From Bordetella parapertussis (GTDB lineage Bacteria; Pseudomonadota; Gammaproteobacteria; Burkholderiales; SG8-41): a stretch of 16,038 nt of DNA. The notes beneath the pieces are model-generated. The model was not told the DNA's origin and did not search any database. It was given only the letters and a program-made list of their open reading frames with translations. This document shows positions 5,588 to 12,993 of this stretch, one piece after another. Within the stretch, counting starts at the first letter, position 1, and every line of letters begins with the position of its first letter. The position numbers were made by a program, and so were the translations under genes. The stretch spans positions 1 to 16,038 of the forward strand of contig CAMBCD010000023.1 of assembly GCA_945863085.1 (NCBI GenBank), in the 5' to 3' direction.

Positions 5588-6814
5588 CTAAGCCAGAGCC
5601 TGCAGCACCAGCGCGTGCAACAGTTGCCGGTGGTAATAACGAATGGCGCCCGGCGCATGGGCCATGAACACCGTCACCAGTTCCTCGGCGGGATCCACCC
5701 AGAAATAAGTGCCGGTGGACCCGGCCCAGTGGAACTCACCGGCCGAACTCGGCATGCCGCCACGGCCGGCGCTGCGCCGCACCGCGACGCCCAGGCCAAA
5801 ACCGTAACCGCGGATGTTGGGATAGTCGTTGAGTCTGGACAGGTCGACTTCTGGGCCGAGATGGTCGCTGGTCATGTATGCGACGGTCTTGCGCGACAAC
5901 ACTCGCGCGCCGTCGAGCTCACCGCCATTCAGCAGCATTTGCGCGAAGCGCAGGTAATCGGCCGCGGTCGACACCGCGCAGCCGCCGCCGCAATCGAATT
6001 TGTGCGGCGTGGTGCCGTCGCGCAGGGTCTGCGGCTGCTTCGTCACCGGATCCACCGCCAGCGCCTTGGCATAACGCGCAGTTTCAGCGGCTGGCACGGT
6101 GAACGCAGTGTCGTGCATCTGCAGTGGCCGGAACAGTTTTTCGTCGAGGTATTTCGCCAGCGGCATGCCGGTCACGGCTTCGATGACCAGGCCCAGCACG
6201 TCGAGGCCGAGGCTGTATTCCCACATTGAACCGGGCTGGTAATGCAGCGGCAGCGCGGCGAGCTGATCCAGAAATTCGCGACCCGTCCATTTCGTCGAAG
6301 CCACATCCGACGAGAATGGATAGCGCGCGTACAGCGCCTTGTCGCCTCGGCCGTAACTCAGGCCGGCGGTGTGGCGCATCAGGTCCTCGATGGTCATCTG
6401 GCGGTTGGCGGCCACCGTCGGCGAACCAGCGCTGCCGTCGCATTGTGGCGGATTGACTTGCATGCGCGCGAGTTGCGGCAGGTATTTGCCGACGGCTTCA
6501 TTGATACCCAGCCTGCCTTCTTCGGCGAGCATCAGCGCGCCCACCGTCACCAGCGGTTTGGTCATCGACGCAATACTGAACATCGCATCCACCGGCATTG
6601 CCGTGCGCACGGCCGGATCGAGATGACCGAAGGTTTCGCAGTACGCCAGCTTGCCGCGCCTGGCAATCATCAACACCGCACCGGGCAGCGCATTGCGCGC
6701 GATCTCGGCATTCAAGGCGGCAGCAATACGTGGCAGACGATCCGGCGCAAAACCCAGCGCCTGCGGCTCGGCAACCGGCAACGGCGGACGCTGCAATATT
6801 TCCGGTTTGTTCAT
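5588..6814 (-). CDS. class C beta-lactamase-family serine hydrolase (esterase EstB-like)
   Basis: A 408-residue protein of the beta-lactamase/transpeptidase-like fold. The nucleophile motif SMTK is at 83-86 (SIASMTKP), the Tyr motif is Y200-S-L (EYSLGLDVLG), and the third box reads WAGSTGTYF at 363-371, a form seen in family VIII carboxylesterases rather than the KTG of true beta-lactamases. There is no signal peptide: the start (NKPEILQRPPLPVAEP) is polar, so it is probably cytoplasmic. The likely role is hydrolysis of short esters; the physiological substrate is unknown, and an AmpC-like role is unlikely. It lies 12 bases after slyX and is likely the last gene of the S4-slyX-hydrolase transcript. 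Confidence 0.9.
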   Translation of the reverse strand: MNKPEILQRPPLPVAEPQALGFAPDRLPRIAAALNAEIARNALPGAVLMIARRGKLAYCETFGHLDPAVRTAMPVDAMFSIASMTKPLVTVGALMLAEEGRLGINEAVGKYLPQLARMQVNPPQCDGSAGSPTVAANRQMTIEDLMRHTAGLSYGRGDKALYARYPFSSDVASTKWTGREFLDQLAALPLHYQPGSMWEYSLGLDVLGLVIEAVTGMPLAKYLDEKLFRPLQMHDTAFTVPAAETARYAKALAVDPVTKQPQTLRDGTTPHKFDCGGGCAVSTAADYLRFAQMLLNGGELDGARVLSRKTVAYMTSDHLGPEVDLSRLNDYPNIRGYGFGLGVAVRRSAGRGGMPSSAGEFHWAGSTGTYFWVDPAEELVTVFMAHAPGAIRYYHRQLLHALVLQALA

Positions 6815-6826
6815 CGGTCTTTCCTG

Positions 6827-7027
6827 TCAATAGTGCGGCGGGATTTCCTGCCCGGAGCCATCGCTGTCCGCGGGCAGGCTGCGCTGCATCTGCAGGCGCA
6901 GCTCGCGCACCAGTTGTTCGAGCCCGGCAATCTGTTGCTGCTGGCGGGCCACCGTGCGGTTCAACTCTTCGAGCAGGTCTTCGTTGAAGCTCAGCTTGAT
7001 TTCGATTTCAGCAAGACGCGTATCCAT
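6827..7027 (-). CDS. slyX: SlyX family protein
   Basis: A 66-residue coiled-coil protein matching SlyX in length and pattern: RLAEIEIKLSFNEDLLEELN, a Gln-rich heptad region (VARQQQQIAGLEQLV), and the characteristic C-terminus ending in PPHY. SlyX is a small conserved protein of unknown function, often near slyD in enterics; slyD is not here. It is placed 25 bases after the S4-domain gene and 12 bases before the serine hydrolase, so it is probably translated from a shared mRNA. Confidence 0.92.
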   Translation of the reverse strand: MDTRLAEIEIKLSFNEDLLEELNRTVARQQQQIAGLEQLVRELRLQMQRSLPADSDGSGQEIPPHY

Positions 7028-7052
7028 GGCAACTCCAGACCTTATTTCGCCC

Positions 7053-7271
7053 TTATTTTCCCATTACGACGACCTGGACGCCGTGGCATTCCACGGTTTG
7101 CCCGGCGCGGATTTTCGCAGTCTTGCGGCTCTCCGGCTGGCCGTCGACCGTAACCTCGCCGTCGGCCACCATATGTTTGCCCTGCCCGCCGCTCTCGGCA
7201 ATGCCGGCGAGCTTCAGCAGGTCGCAAAGCCGGACATGTTCGTCCTTCAGTTGAAATTGGCGGGTTTCCAC
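7053..7271 (-). CDS. RNA-binding S4-domain protein (YbcJ-like)
   Basis: A 72-residue protein that is a single S4 domain, as in E. coli YbcJ. The alpha-L motif runs from VRLCDLLKLAGIAESGGQGK to VADGEVTVDGQ and then SRKTAKIRAGQTV. YbcJ-type proteins bind RNA and have been linked to ribosome or tRNA biology, but without a settled role. It is the first gene of the probable S4-slyX-hydrolase unit. Its start faces the divergently oriented lipoprotein gene across 133 bases. Confidence 0.9.
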   Translation of the reverse strand: METRQFQLKDEHVRLCDLLKLAGIAESGGQGKHMVADGEVTVDGQPESRKTAKIRAGQTVECHGVQVVVMGK

Positions 7272-7365
7272 GGGATTCCTGATTTAATGATGCGGAAACA
7301 TGATACTGGATGGGAACGGGGAATCGTAACCCAAGACCCGGGTGGAACCATAACCCGGCACGGCG

Positions 7366-7394
7366 TTCAAAACGATAGAAGCCTTACATATAGA
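7366..7394 (+). promoter_or_regulatory. sigma70-like promoter of the repeat lipoprotein gene
   Basis: TTCAAA (7366-7371), a 17-base spacer and TATAGA (7389-7394) match a moderate sigma70 promoter. The expected start near 7401 leaves only about four bases before the ATG at 7405, so the message would be leaderless or nearly so. No Shine-Dalgarno sequence is evident beyond a GAG. Confidence 0.45.
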
Positions 7395-7404
7395 GTCATT
7401 ATTC

Positions 7405-8154
7405 ATGCCCGTCACGTACATCATCGGACTCCTTTTACTGCTGCAGCTGGCCGGTTGCGCGATCTTGAGCCCCGCGCCTGAACCTGCTGCAGCGCAAGGC
7501 GGCACTGTCGTCGTTGAACGACTGCCGCCCGCGACGCAGGACCATCTGCCGCGGAGCATCGACACCCCCGGCGGCACCGTCATCATTGAGCGGCTTCCTC
7601 CCCTGCCCGAGGTCGTACCGCAGGTACCGGTGGCCACAGCACCGCCGATCTCGCCCGTGATTGCGCCCGTGTTCTCGCCCGTTATCCCGCCCGTCACTCC
7701 TCCATCGGCTGCAGCGGTCGCGCCCGCGATCACCACACCCGCCGCCACTGTTGCCGCGTCGGGCAAAACGACGGCAAAACCACCGGCTAAAGCAGCCTCG
7801 CCGGTGGTGCGCGCAGCCCCGCCGCAAAAACCCGGGGCATCGGCAAGGGTCGCTGCAGCGACCCTTGACCTGGATGCGCTGGAACAACGCCTCAAGGACA
7901 CCGATGCCATCGGCGTATTCACCAAGATCACATTAAAAAACCAGGTCGATGACCTGTTGAAACGATTCAAGACCTACCACGAAAGCGACGGCAAGACGGC
8001 GCTCACGCAACTGCGGCAGAGTTATGATCAATTGCTGCTGAAAGTGAATGAGGTGCTGAAAAACGGTGACCCGTCGCTGGCCGGCGAGATCATGGGTTCA
8101 CGCGAAGCCATCTGGGGTCTGCTCTCCGATCCGGTAAAGTTTGCAAAACTCTGA
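7405..8154 (+). CDS. hypothetical lipoprotein with tandem repeats and Pro-rich linker
   Basis: A 249-residue protein with a clear lipoprotein signal: a hydrophobic run (YIIGLLLLLQ) ending in the lipobox LAGC, with Cys18 as the lipidation site. After the cysteine come two copies of a 24-residue repeat (GGTVVVERLPP and GGTVIIERLPP), then a Pro/Val/Ala-rich linker with several xPVI/xPVF tetrads, then a predicted helical C-terminal domain from about 155 (LDLDALEQRLKDTDAIGVFTK, then TALTQLRQSYDQLLLKVNE). The plan suggests a membrane-anchored protein with a flexible spacer through the periplasm and a compact distal domain. I do not recognise the domain. The next gene, a small secreted protein, starts 15 bases later and is probably in the same operon. 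Confidence 0.85.
   Translation: MPVTYIIGLLLLLQLAGCAILSPAPEPAAAQGGTVVVERLPPATQDHLPRSIDTPGGTVIIERLPPLPEVVPQVPVATAPPISPVIAPVFSPVIPPVTPPSAAAVAPAITTPAATVAASGKTTAKPPAKAASPVVRAAPPQKPGASARVAAATLDLDALEQRLKDTDAIGVFTKITLKNQVDDLLKRFKTYHESDGKTALTQLRQSYDQLLLKVNEVLKNGDPSLAGEIMGSREAIWGLLSDPVKFAKL
7498..7602 (+). repeat. two-copy 72-base tandem repeat inside the lipoprotein gene
   Basis: The segments at 7498-7530 and 7570-7602 are related copies 72 bases apart, both encoding GGTV(V/I)(V/I)ERLPP. The DNA copies differ mostly at third positions, so the duplication is old or the protein sequence is under selection. Confidence 0.65.
7645..7698 (+). repeat. 12-base periodic repeat encoding SPVI/APVF tetrads
   Basis: The lipoprotein linker reads SPVI-APVF-SPVI-PPVT-PP, a four-residue period carried by imperfect 12-base DNA repeats (around the core GCCCGT). 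It probably gives an extended proline-rich spacer. Confidence 0.55.
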
Positions 8155-8169
8155 AGGAAACCCGACACC

Positions 8170-8430
8170 ATGAACTCCAGAAAACAAAACCGCAGCCGGG
8201 CATTGATCCTGTCTGCAACATTGTCTTGTGCAGTACCGGCCTTCGCAGCGGAAAACGGCGCGCTCGCCAAGGACCTGAGCTCCACGATCTCGCTGCTCGG
8301 TTTGCCCTGCGGCCAGGTGGTGAGTGTCGTGACCCAGGCCAATCGCGATTACATCGCGACCTGCAGCGACAAGAACCGCTACCGCATCTACCTCAATCCC
8401 CAGGGCAAGGTCGCCGCGGAAAAACGTTAG
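8170..8430 (+). CDS. small secreted hypothetical protein
   Basis: An 86-residue protein with a Sec-type signal peptide: basic start (NSRKQNRSR), hydrophobic core (ALILSATLSCAVP), likely cleavage after AFA at about 27. The mature part has about 60 residues with two cysteines (PCGQVV and ATCSDKN) that could form a disulfide, and a beta-rich tail (NRYRIYLNPQGKV). It has the look of small periplasmic proteins of unknown function. It is preceded by GAAGGAAA as ribosome binding site and follows the lipoprotein by 15 bases, so both may act in the envelope. Confidence 0.8.
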   Translation: MNSRKQNRSRALILSATLSCAVPAFAAENGALAKDLSSTISLLGLPCGQVVSVVTQANRDYIATCSDKNRYRIYLNPQGKVAAEKR

Positions 8431-8456
8431 CTGCGGCCGCGCCTGCCGGCGGGCGC

Positions 8457-8981
8457 TTATCCTGCAGCGTCGATGAAGACGCGCAATGCGCCGATTTCTT
8501 CGGCCCGCACCTGCTCCACGGCCACGACGTAGTCAAGATTCGCGCCCAGGCGCTGCTTCGCCGCGGCGATGTCGATGGTGCCCGACGTCGTGGGACCATC
8601 GCTGACTTCCGCATGGGCAATCAGCGCCACTGCATGCCTCAGTCGCGCGGCCTCATCGGGAGCAGGATCTGCGGCCAGCGCATCCAGTGCCGCCATCGCG
8701 CGCAACGCTGCGCGGCCGTGTACACCGCTGCCGACAAAAACACCAACAAACAAACCACCTGCCAGCGCCAGCCCGAACACCACCAGCAGCACGGTGCCCC
8801 AAGGTGGTGGCGGCTTGATGCCCGTCAGCGGCAGCAGCACGAACAGCGCGATGGATACGATCACCGTCAGGCAACCATAGGGGCGCGGATTGAGCGGTGG
8901 CGGTTCGGCGGCAATGCGCCTCCACTCGGCGACGATGGCGTCGCGTTGTTCAACGGTAAATGCGGGCCTGGCTTCAGGCAT
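8457..8981 (-). CDS. hypothetical membrane protein with two TM helices
   Basis: A 174-residue protein. Two hydrophobic segments lie at about residues 37-54 (CLTVIVSIALFVLLPLTG) and 63-85 (TVLLVVFGLALAGGLFVGVFVG), joined by a short Pro-rich loop (IKPPPPW). The soluble C-terminal 90 residues are helical (RAALRAMAALDALAAD and so on). No family is recognised. It begins 13 bases after the GNAT gene on the same strand and is probably co-transcribed with it. It converges on the small secreted protein gene with a 26-base gap. Confidence 0.78.
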   Translation of the reverse strand: MPEARPAFTVEQRDAIVAEWRRIAAEPPPLNPRPYGCLTVIVSIALFVLLPLTGIKPPPPWGTVLLVVFGLALAGGLFVGVFVGSGVHGRAALRAMAALDALAADPAPDEAARLRHAVALIAHAEVSDGPTTSGTIDIAAAKQRLGANLDYVVAVEQVRAEEIGALRVFIDAAG

Positions 8982-8994
8982 GGCCTCCCTCCCT

Positions 8995-9510
8995 TCAGGT
9001 CGCCGTATCGCGGGTGATGGTGTGCTGCATGATCACGGTGTCGAGCCAGCGTCCGAATTTCAGCCCGACATTGCGCAGCGTGCCGACATCGCGGAACCCG
9101 AGCGCACGATGCAGTCCGATCGACGCAGTGTTGCCGCTGTCGCCGATGATCGCCACCAGTTCGCGATAACCGCCCGCCGCCGATAACGCAATCACCTTCG
9201 CCAGCAACATGCGACCCGCCCCGAGACCGGTTGCATCGGGAGTCAGGTACACCGAGTCTTCCGCAGTATGGCGGTACGCCGTACGCGTGCGGTAAACCCC
9301 GGCATAGGCATAACCGATGATGACGCCACCGTTTTCCGCCACCAGGTACGGCAGTCCCGCGGCCAGCACGGCGTCGCGGCGGCGCTGCATCTCGGCCAGA
9401 TCCGGCGGAATTTCCTCGAACGATGCGGTGCCGTGCAGCACGTGATGGGCATAAATCGCCTGCACGCACGCCATGTCACCTGCAGCCGCAGGCCGGACGA
9501 TGATGTCCAT
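8995..9510 (-). CDS. GNAT acetyltransferase, phosphinothricin acetyltransferase-like
   Basis: A 171-residue GNAT protein. It begins IIVRPAAAGDMACVQAIYAHHV, then TASFEEIPP, the usual opening of the Pat/Bar phosphinothricin or methionine-sulfoximine acetyltransferase family. The acetyl-CoA P-loop is in DATGLGAGRMLLAKVI, and the family's YxxLVAIIGDSGNTASIGLHRALGF segment follows, in pieces. It acetylates an amine of a small molecule; the natural substrate may be methionine sulfone or sulfoximine. I chose the ATG at 9508-9510 because CGGGAG lies upstream and homology begins there; the open frame continues to 9681 but that part resembles no GNAT. It is divergent from the FMN enzyme gene. Confidence 0.88.
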   Translation of the reverse strand: MDIIVRPAAAGDMACVQAIYAHHVLHGTASFEEIPPDLAEMQRRRDAVLAAGLPYLVAENGGVIIGYAYAGVYRTRTAYRHTAEDSVYLTPDATGLGAGRMLLAKVIALSAAGGYRELVAIIGDSGNTASIGLHRALGFRDVGTLRNVGLKFGRWLDTVIMQHTITRDTAT

Positions 9511-9664
9511 CAATACTCCCGATAACAGAGTCAGCGCCAAGATTACACCATGCGCGTGCAAAGCCGGCACGCCACAAAGTCCACACTCCATGCATCCAAA
9601 TTGACTCAGGCAAGCCGCTTCATCTACGCTCGGCGGTCCAATAGATGACCTTGCGAGAAATGCC

Positions 9665-10909
9665 ATGTCAAACACCGCCACATCACTGTCCTCGGCCGAT
9701 CGCGCCGCGCCGCACCTGATCAGCGCCGCGGCCCCGCGCGCGCTGCGGCTGATGCTCGCGCTGGAGGATTTCGAGGCGCCCGCGCGGCGTTACATTCCAC
9801 GGCCGATCTACGGTTATGTGTCGGGCGGCGTCGAGCGCAACGTGACGCTGAACTGGAACCGCTCGGTGTTCGACGAACTTGCGCTGGTGCCGCGGATGCT
9901 GGTCAACGTGTCGCAGCGTTCACAGAAGACTGAACTGTTCGGCCGCAGTTACGATTCGCCGTTCGGCATATCGCCCATGGGCGGCACGTCGCTGGCCGCG
10001 TTCCAGGGCGACCTCGCGCTGGCCACCGCCGCCGCGTCACGCAACATCCCGATGATCCTGAGCGGCGCATCACTGACACCACTGGAAAAAGTGCGCGCGG
10101 CTGCCCCCAAACACACCTGGTTCCAGGCCTACCTGCCCGGTGAAGAACAGGCGATCACCGAACTCGTCGAGCGCGTGGCCAAGGCCGGCTACGACACGCT
10201 GGTGCTGACGGTGGACATCCCCGTGGGTTCAAATCGTGAAAACAATGTGCGCAACGGCTACAACGCGCCGCTGCGCCCAAACCTGCGGCTCGCGCTGCAA
10301 TGCCTGGCGCGGCCAAGCTGGCTCATCGGCACGGCGCTGCGCACCTACTTTACGCAGGGCATGCCGCATTTCGAGAACATGGGCAAACGCACGCCGCTGG
10401 TATCAAGCACTGCCGTGCGCGAACGCGCCAACCGCGATCACCTGAACTGGGAGCATTTCGCGTTGATGCGCCGGCTGTGGAAAGGCAAGCTGGTGATCAA
10501 GGGCATCCTCGACAAGCGTGACGCGGTGATCGCCCGCGAATACGGCGCCGACGGCATCATCGTCTCCAACCACGGCGGCCGCCAGCTCGATTCGGCGTCC
10601 TCGCCGCTGCGCGTGCTGCCCGGCATCGTCGCCGCGGCCGGCGACATGACGGTGATGATGGACAGCGGCGTGCGCCGCGGCACCGATGTGCTGAAAGCAC
10701 TGGCGCTGGGTGCAAAATTCGTGTTTGTCGGCCGGCCGATGCTCTACGCTGCGGCGGTTGCCGGTGAAACCGGCGTGCGCCATGCCATCCGGCTGCTGCA
10801 CGACGAAATCGACCGTGACATGGCGATGCTCGGCGCCAATGCAATCAGCGAAGTGAAGCGCGAAATGCTGATGGATGCGCGCAGCTTCGACGCCTACGGC
10901 CTCGGCTGA
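9665..10909 (+). CDS. FMN-dependent alpha-hydroxy-acid dehydrogenase (LldD/mandelate dehydrogenase family)
   Basis: A 414-residue TIM-barrel flavoenzyme of the lactate/glycolate/mandelate oxidase family. Signatures are PFGISPMGGTSL (99-110), WFQAYL (152-157), LTVDIPVGSNRE (181-192), VIKGIL with Lys279, the catalytic loop SNHGGRQLD (301-309, His303 as base and Arg306 for the substrate carboxylate), DSGVRRG (333-339) and FVGRP. It oxidises an L-2-hydroxy acid to the 2-oxo acid, passing electrons to the quinone pool or oxygen. The specific substrate is not readable; the YGYVSGG segment in place of the usual YDYI.GG hints at a divergent member. No transporter or regulator gene adjoins it. The start is uncertain by a few codons. 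Confidence 0.92.
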   Translation: MSNTATSLSSADRAAPHLISAAAPRALRLMLALEDFEAPARRYIPRPIYGYVSGGVERNVTLNWNRSVFDELALVPRMLVNVSQRSQKTELFGRSYDSPFGISPMGGTSLAAFQGDLALATAAASRNIPMILSGASLTPLEKVRAAAPKHTWFQAYLPGEEQAITELVERVAKAGYDTLVLTVDIPVGSNRENNVRNGYNAPLRPNLRLALQCLARPSWLIGTALRTYFTQGMPHFENMGKRTPLVSSTAVRERANRDHLNWEHFALMRRLWKGKLVIKGILDKRDAVIAREYGADGIIVSNHGGRQLDSASSPLRVLPGIVAAAGDMTVMMDSGVRRGTDVLKALALGAKFVFVGRPMLYAAAVAGETGVRHAIRLLHDEIDRDMAMLGANAISEVKREMLMDARSFDAYGLG

Positions 10910-11246
10910 CCCGCAGCGGCTATTGCGCCGCGACCTGCTGTTCGCACATGAATTGCGCCTGCGGCGCTGATACGCACCCGGCGAAACAGCCACATGATGA
11001 TGGGCTTGGCGGCGCCACTGACCGTCGCCCGTCTGCGGCGGCAGTATCGCGTTTGCGTGCCCATATTTTGCGCAGCTCCACCCGGGTGCCGGCCAGGCTG
11101 ATGGCAATAAAAGCCGGATTAAGGGCTCCTGCGCAGTCGTACAGCACGATATTTCCCCCCGCGCGAGGGCAAACCAGACATTACATGCTCCCGACCCCGG
11201 ATTATTCCATTTTGTGGAACCCCAAACGCCAAAACGTCAAATGTAA
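10910..11246. other. long intergenic stretch, possible decayed ORF
   Basis: There is no gene here that I can support. A minus-strand frame from about 11179 to 10920 has plausible codon use in its first 35 codons (NIVLYDCAGALNPAFI, then SLAGTRVELRKI) and ends CEQQVAAQ, but its middle is low-quality, Ser/Pro/Cys-rich sequence with no third-position bias, and there is no good start site. It may be the remains of a small secreted protein gene broken by frameshifts. A TTCCA-N5-TGGAA inverted repeat and then the promoter of the OmpA-like gene follow on its right. Confidence 0.4.
11205..11219. promoter_or_regulatory. inverted repeat TTCCA-N5-TGGAA, possible operator
   Basis: A perfect 5-bp inverted repeat with a 5-base spacer (TTCCA TTTTG TGGAA) lies 27 bases upstream of the -35 box of the OmpA-like lipoprotein gene. 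Its size and spacing resemble sites of IclR-type or similar dimeric regulators, but no regulator gene is nearby. Confidence 0.35.
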
Positions 11247-11275
11247 TTGCATGACTGCAGGGCCCGCCCTAGAAT
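11247..11275 (+). promoter_or_regulatory. sigma70-like promoter of the OmpA-like lipoprotein gene
   Basis: TTGCAT (11247-11252), exactly 17 bases, then TAGAAT (11270-11275). The predicted start near 11282 gives a leader of about 57 bases that ends in a strong AAGGAGG site (11326-11332) before the ATG at 11339. Confidence 0.6.
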
Positions 11276-11338
11276 CCCTGCACGGCGCGGCTCGCTCCGC
11301 ACCCGATTGTTCTAAAAAATTCACCAAGGAGGAACCCG

Positions 11339-11839
11339 ATGAAAATGTTGCCTTTGAGCGCTGCCGCCATGGCCGCGCTGCTCGCAGGTTGCGCCGCCAG
11401 TCCCGAACTGGTCAGTTGCCTGCAACCCAACCGCCGCGTTGCCGTGGAAGTCACTGGCAGCAAGGTAAAACCCCCGGCCAAACCCGGCGCCAAACCGGGA
11501 CGTGACAATGTCCTGCTGAAAACCATGGCCCAGGGCGATGGTGCCTGGGATCAGAACGGCGCCGTGCTGAAAGCCGGCGGCAAAGCCGAACTCGACAAAA
11601 TCGTCAATCTGATCCAGAAAGGCATCAAGAAGGATCCGCGCCCGGTCAATATCGGTTCGGTGATCATTACCGGCCATACTGACCGCCTGGAAGCCGAAAG
11701 CAACCCCAATCTCGATGAGGCACGCGCGAAAGCCGTGCAGGCCTACCTCGCGGGAAAAGGTCTCGATTCGAAACTGATGTTCTGGGAAGGCAAGGACGCC
11801 CGGGATCCGATGGCAGTCACAAAATTCTGCGCTGACTAA
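11339..11839 (+). CDS. OmpA-family lipoprotein
   Basis: A 166-residue lipoprotein: signal peptide KMLPLSAAAMAALLAGC with lipobox LAGC and Cys18. A Lys/Pro-rich linker (KVKPPAKPGAKPGRDN) at about 42-57 leads to an OmpA C-terminal-like peptidoglycan-binding domain: an acidic/Gly first strand, a helix (AELDKIVNLIQK), then VIITGHTDRLEAESNPNLDEARAKAV in pieces and a final helix-strand. The motif GHTD...N..L...RA..V is the hallmark that contacts diaminopimelate. A short insert and the TKFCAD ending make it a compact member. It is probably anchored in the outer membrane and non-covalently attached to the cell wall. It is monocistronic: its own promoter, an AAGGAGG site 6 bases before the ATG, and a strong terminator 25 bases after the stop. 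Confidence 0.92.
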   Translation: MKMLPLSAAAMAALLAGCAASPELVSCLQPNRRVAVEVTGSKVKPPAKPGAKPGRDNVLLKTMAQGDGAWDQNGAVLKAGGKAELDKIVNLIQKGIKKDPRPVNIGSVIITGHTDRLEAESNPNLDEARAKAVQAYLAGKGLDSKLMFWEGKDARDPMAVTKFCAD

Positions 11840-11863
11840 GAGCAGCGCCTGCAGGAGGAGGTT

Positions 11864-11890
11864 TACCCCGCTGCGGCGGGGTATTTTTTT
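11864..11890 (+). terminator. rho-independent terminator of the OmpA-like gene
   Basis: TACCCCGC-TGCG-GCGGGGTA forms a perfect 8-bp stem with a 4-base loop, followed by seven T residues (11884-11890). It works for the plus strand only; on the minus strand the run precedes the stem as A residues. Confidence 0.92.
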
Positions 11891-11912
11891 GTCAACGCAA
11901 CCGATGCGTTGA

Positions 11913-12809
11913 TCAGGAGGGAATCGGGGTACCTTCCTGCTCGCAGGAATTCGCCACGTCGCTGACCGTCACCCGGCGCATGTCACGCACCCAGCGCAGA
12001 TCGTCAAAATCGGTGCCGCGGTGCATGGTGCAGCGGTTGTCCCACATCACCAGTTCGTTCGGCCGCCAGCGATGGGTGTACATGAACTGGCGCTGCGTGA
12101 CATGGGCGATCAGTTCATCGATCAGCGCGCGGCCTTCATCATCCGGCATGCCCCAGATGCGGCCGGCATGTGAGGCCACATACAGGGATTTGCGCTGATT
12201 CTGCGGAATCGTGCGCACCAGCACCTGCGGCACCGGCGGCAAGCGTTTTTGTTCTTCCTCGGTGAATTCGGAAAACCCGCTGCGCCGGCGCGACGTGGCA
12301 ATCCAGTGTTCGACGACCAGCCCCTGCAGTTTCTTTTTGGTGGCCTCGGACAAGGCGTCGTAAGCCGCGCGCTGGTCGGCAAACTGGGTATGCCCGCCGA
12401 TGGGCGCCACGGTTTCCGAATACAGCAGCGAGCAGATGCTGGGCAGACGCTTGAAGGAACTGTCGGTATGCCACAGCTTGTTGCCGGCCTTGTACATGCG
12501 CTGGCGGCTGGTCTCGCCCCAGATCTTGCCGTCCGCGGCAAGATTGGAAATATCCGCGAAAGCGCCGCTGAAGCGCGAGGGCGTCGCCTTCGGGTCCAGC
12601 GTACGGTCCGTCTCGATCGGTCCGAAATGGGCGGAAAACGCCAGTTGCTGATCCTGGGTCAGCTGCTGCTGCGGAAACACCAGCACCGCGTACTTCCAGA
12701 AAGCCTGCTTGATGGACTCGATGTCGGCCGCGGCCAGAGGCTTCGACAAATCGACGTCGCCGATCTCCGCTGCAAAATCCGGCGTGACCGGATAGATGGT
12801 GATGCTCAT
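11913..12809 (-). CDS. TauD/TfdA-family Fe(II)/2-oxoglutarate dioxygenase
   Basis: A 298-residue protein of the taurine / 2,4-D dioxygenase family. The Fe(II) ligands are the HTD at 114-116 (LWHTDSSF) and His263 (WDNRCTMHRG); the 2-oxoglutarate-binding Arg lies in the RDMRRVTV segment (Arg275/Arg279). The N-terminal half has the typical AVLVFPQQQLTQDQQLAFSAHFG. The whole resembles TfdA-like enzymes more than TauD, so it may hydroxylate an aryloxy-alkanoate or related acid, but the family is broad. The ATG at 12809 is preceded by GGAGGAGG. A CATAAT sequence (12854-12859, minus) could be a -10 box, without a good -35. It is divergent from the DUF1330 gene. The gene is typical of soil proteobacteria that degrade plant or xenobiotic acids. 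Confidence 0.92.
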   Translation of the reverse strand: MSITIYPVTPDFAAEIGDVDLSKPLAAADIESIKQAFWKYAVLVFPQQQLTQDQQLAFSAHFGPIETDRTLDPKATPSRFSGAFADISNLAADGKIWGETSRQRMYKAGNKLWHTDSSFKRLPSICSLLYSETVAPIGGHTQFADQRAAYDALSEATKKKLQGLVVEHWIATSRRRSGFSEFTEEEQKRLPPVPQVLVRTIPQNQRKSLYVASHAGRIWGMPDDEGRALIDELIAHVTQRQFMYTHRWRPNELVMWDNRCTMHRGTDFDDLRWVRDMRRVTVSDVANSCEQEGTPIPS

Positions 12810-12958
12810 TTCTGCTGCCTCCTCCCCGCGTTTCTGGAAACCTCAAGCCATAAATTATGTTCCTGCCGGGCGCGAAATGCGATGGTGCACATTGCGAACT
12901 TTTCTGCCGGAATTCGGCCGGTGAAATAACCGTCCTGCTGCGGCTACACTCCAGCTGT

Positions 12959-12973
12959 CCGGGAAAAACCCGG
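12959..12973 (+). promoter_or_regulatory. small hairpin in the DUF1330 gene leader
   Basis: CCGGG-AAAAA-CCCGG is a perfect 5-bp stem with an A5 loop, ending 8 bases before the AAGGAGG ribosome binding site (12982-12988). It could stabilise or tune the leader; no T-run follows, so it is not a terminator. Confidence 0.35.
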
Positions 12974-12993
12974 CATACATCAAGGAGGATGTG

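Noticed and set aside
9511..9681. N-terminal extension of the GNAT protein to 228 residues
   Set aside because: The extension has no family similarity, and the inner ATG at 9510 has a good ribosome binding site.
10403..11107. Minus-strand 234-codon frame overlapping the 3' end of the FMN enzyme gene
   Set aside because: It is mostly antisense to a firmly identified gene and has no recognisable family.
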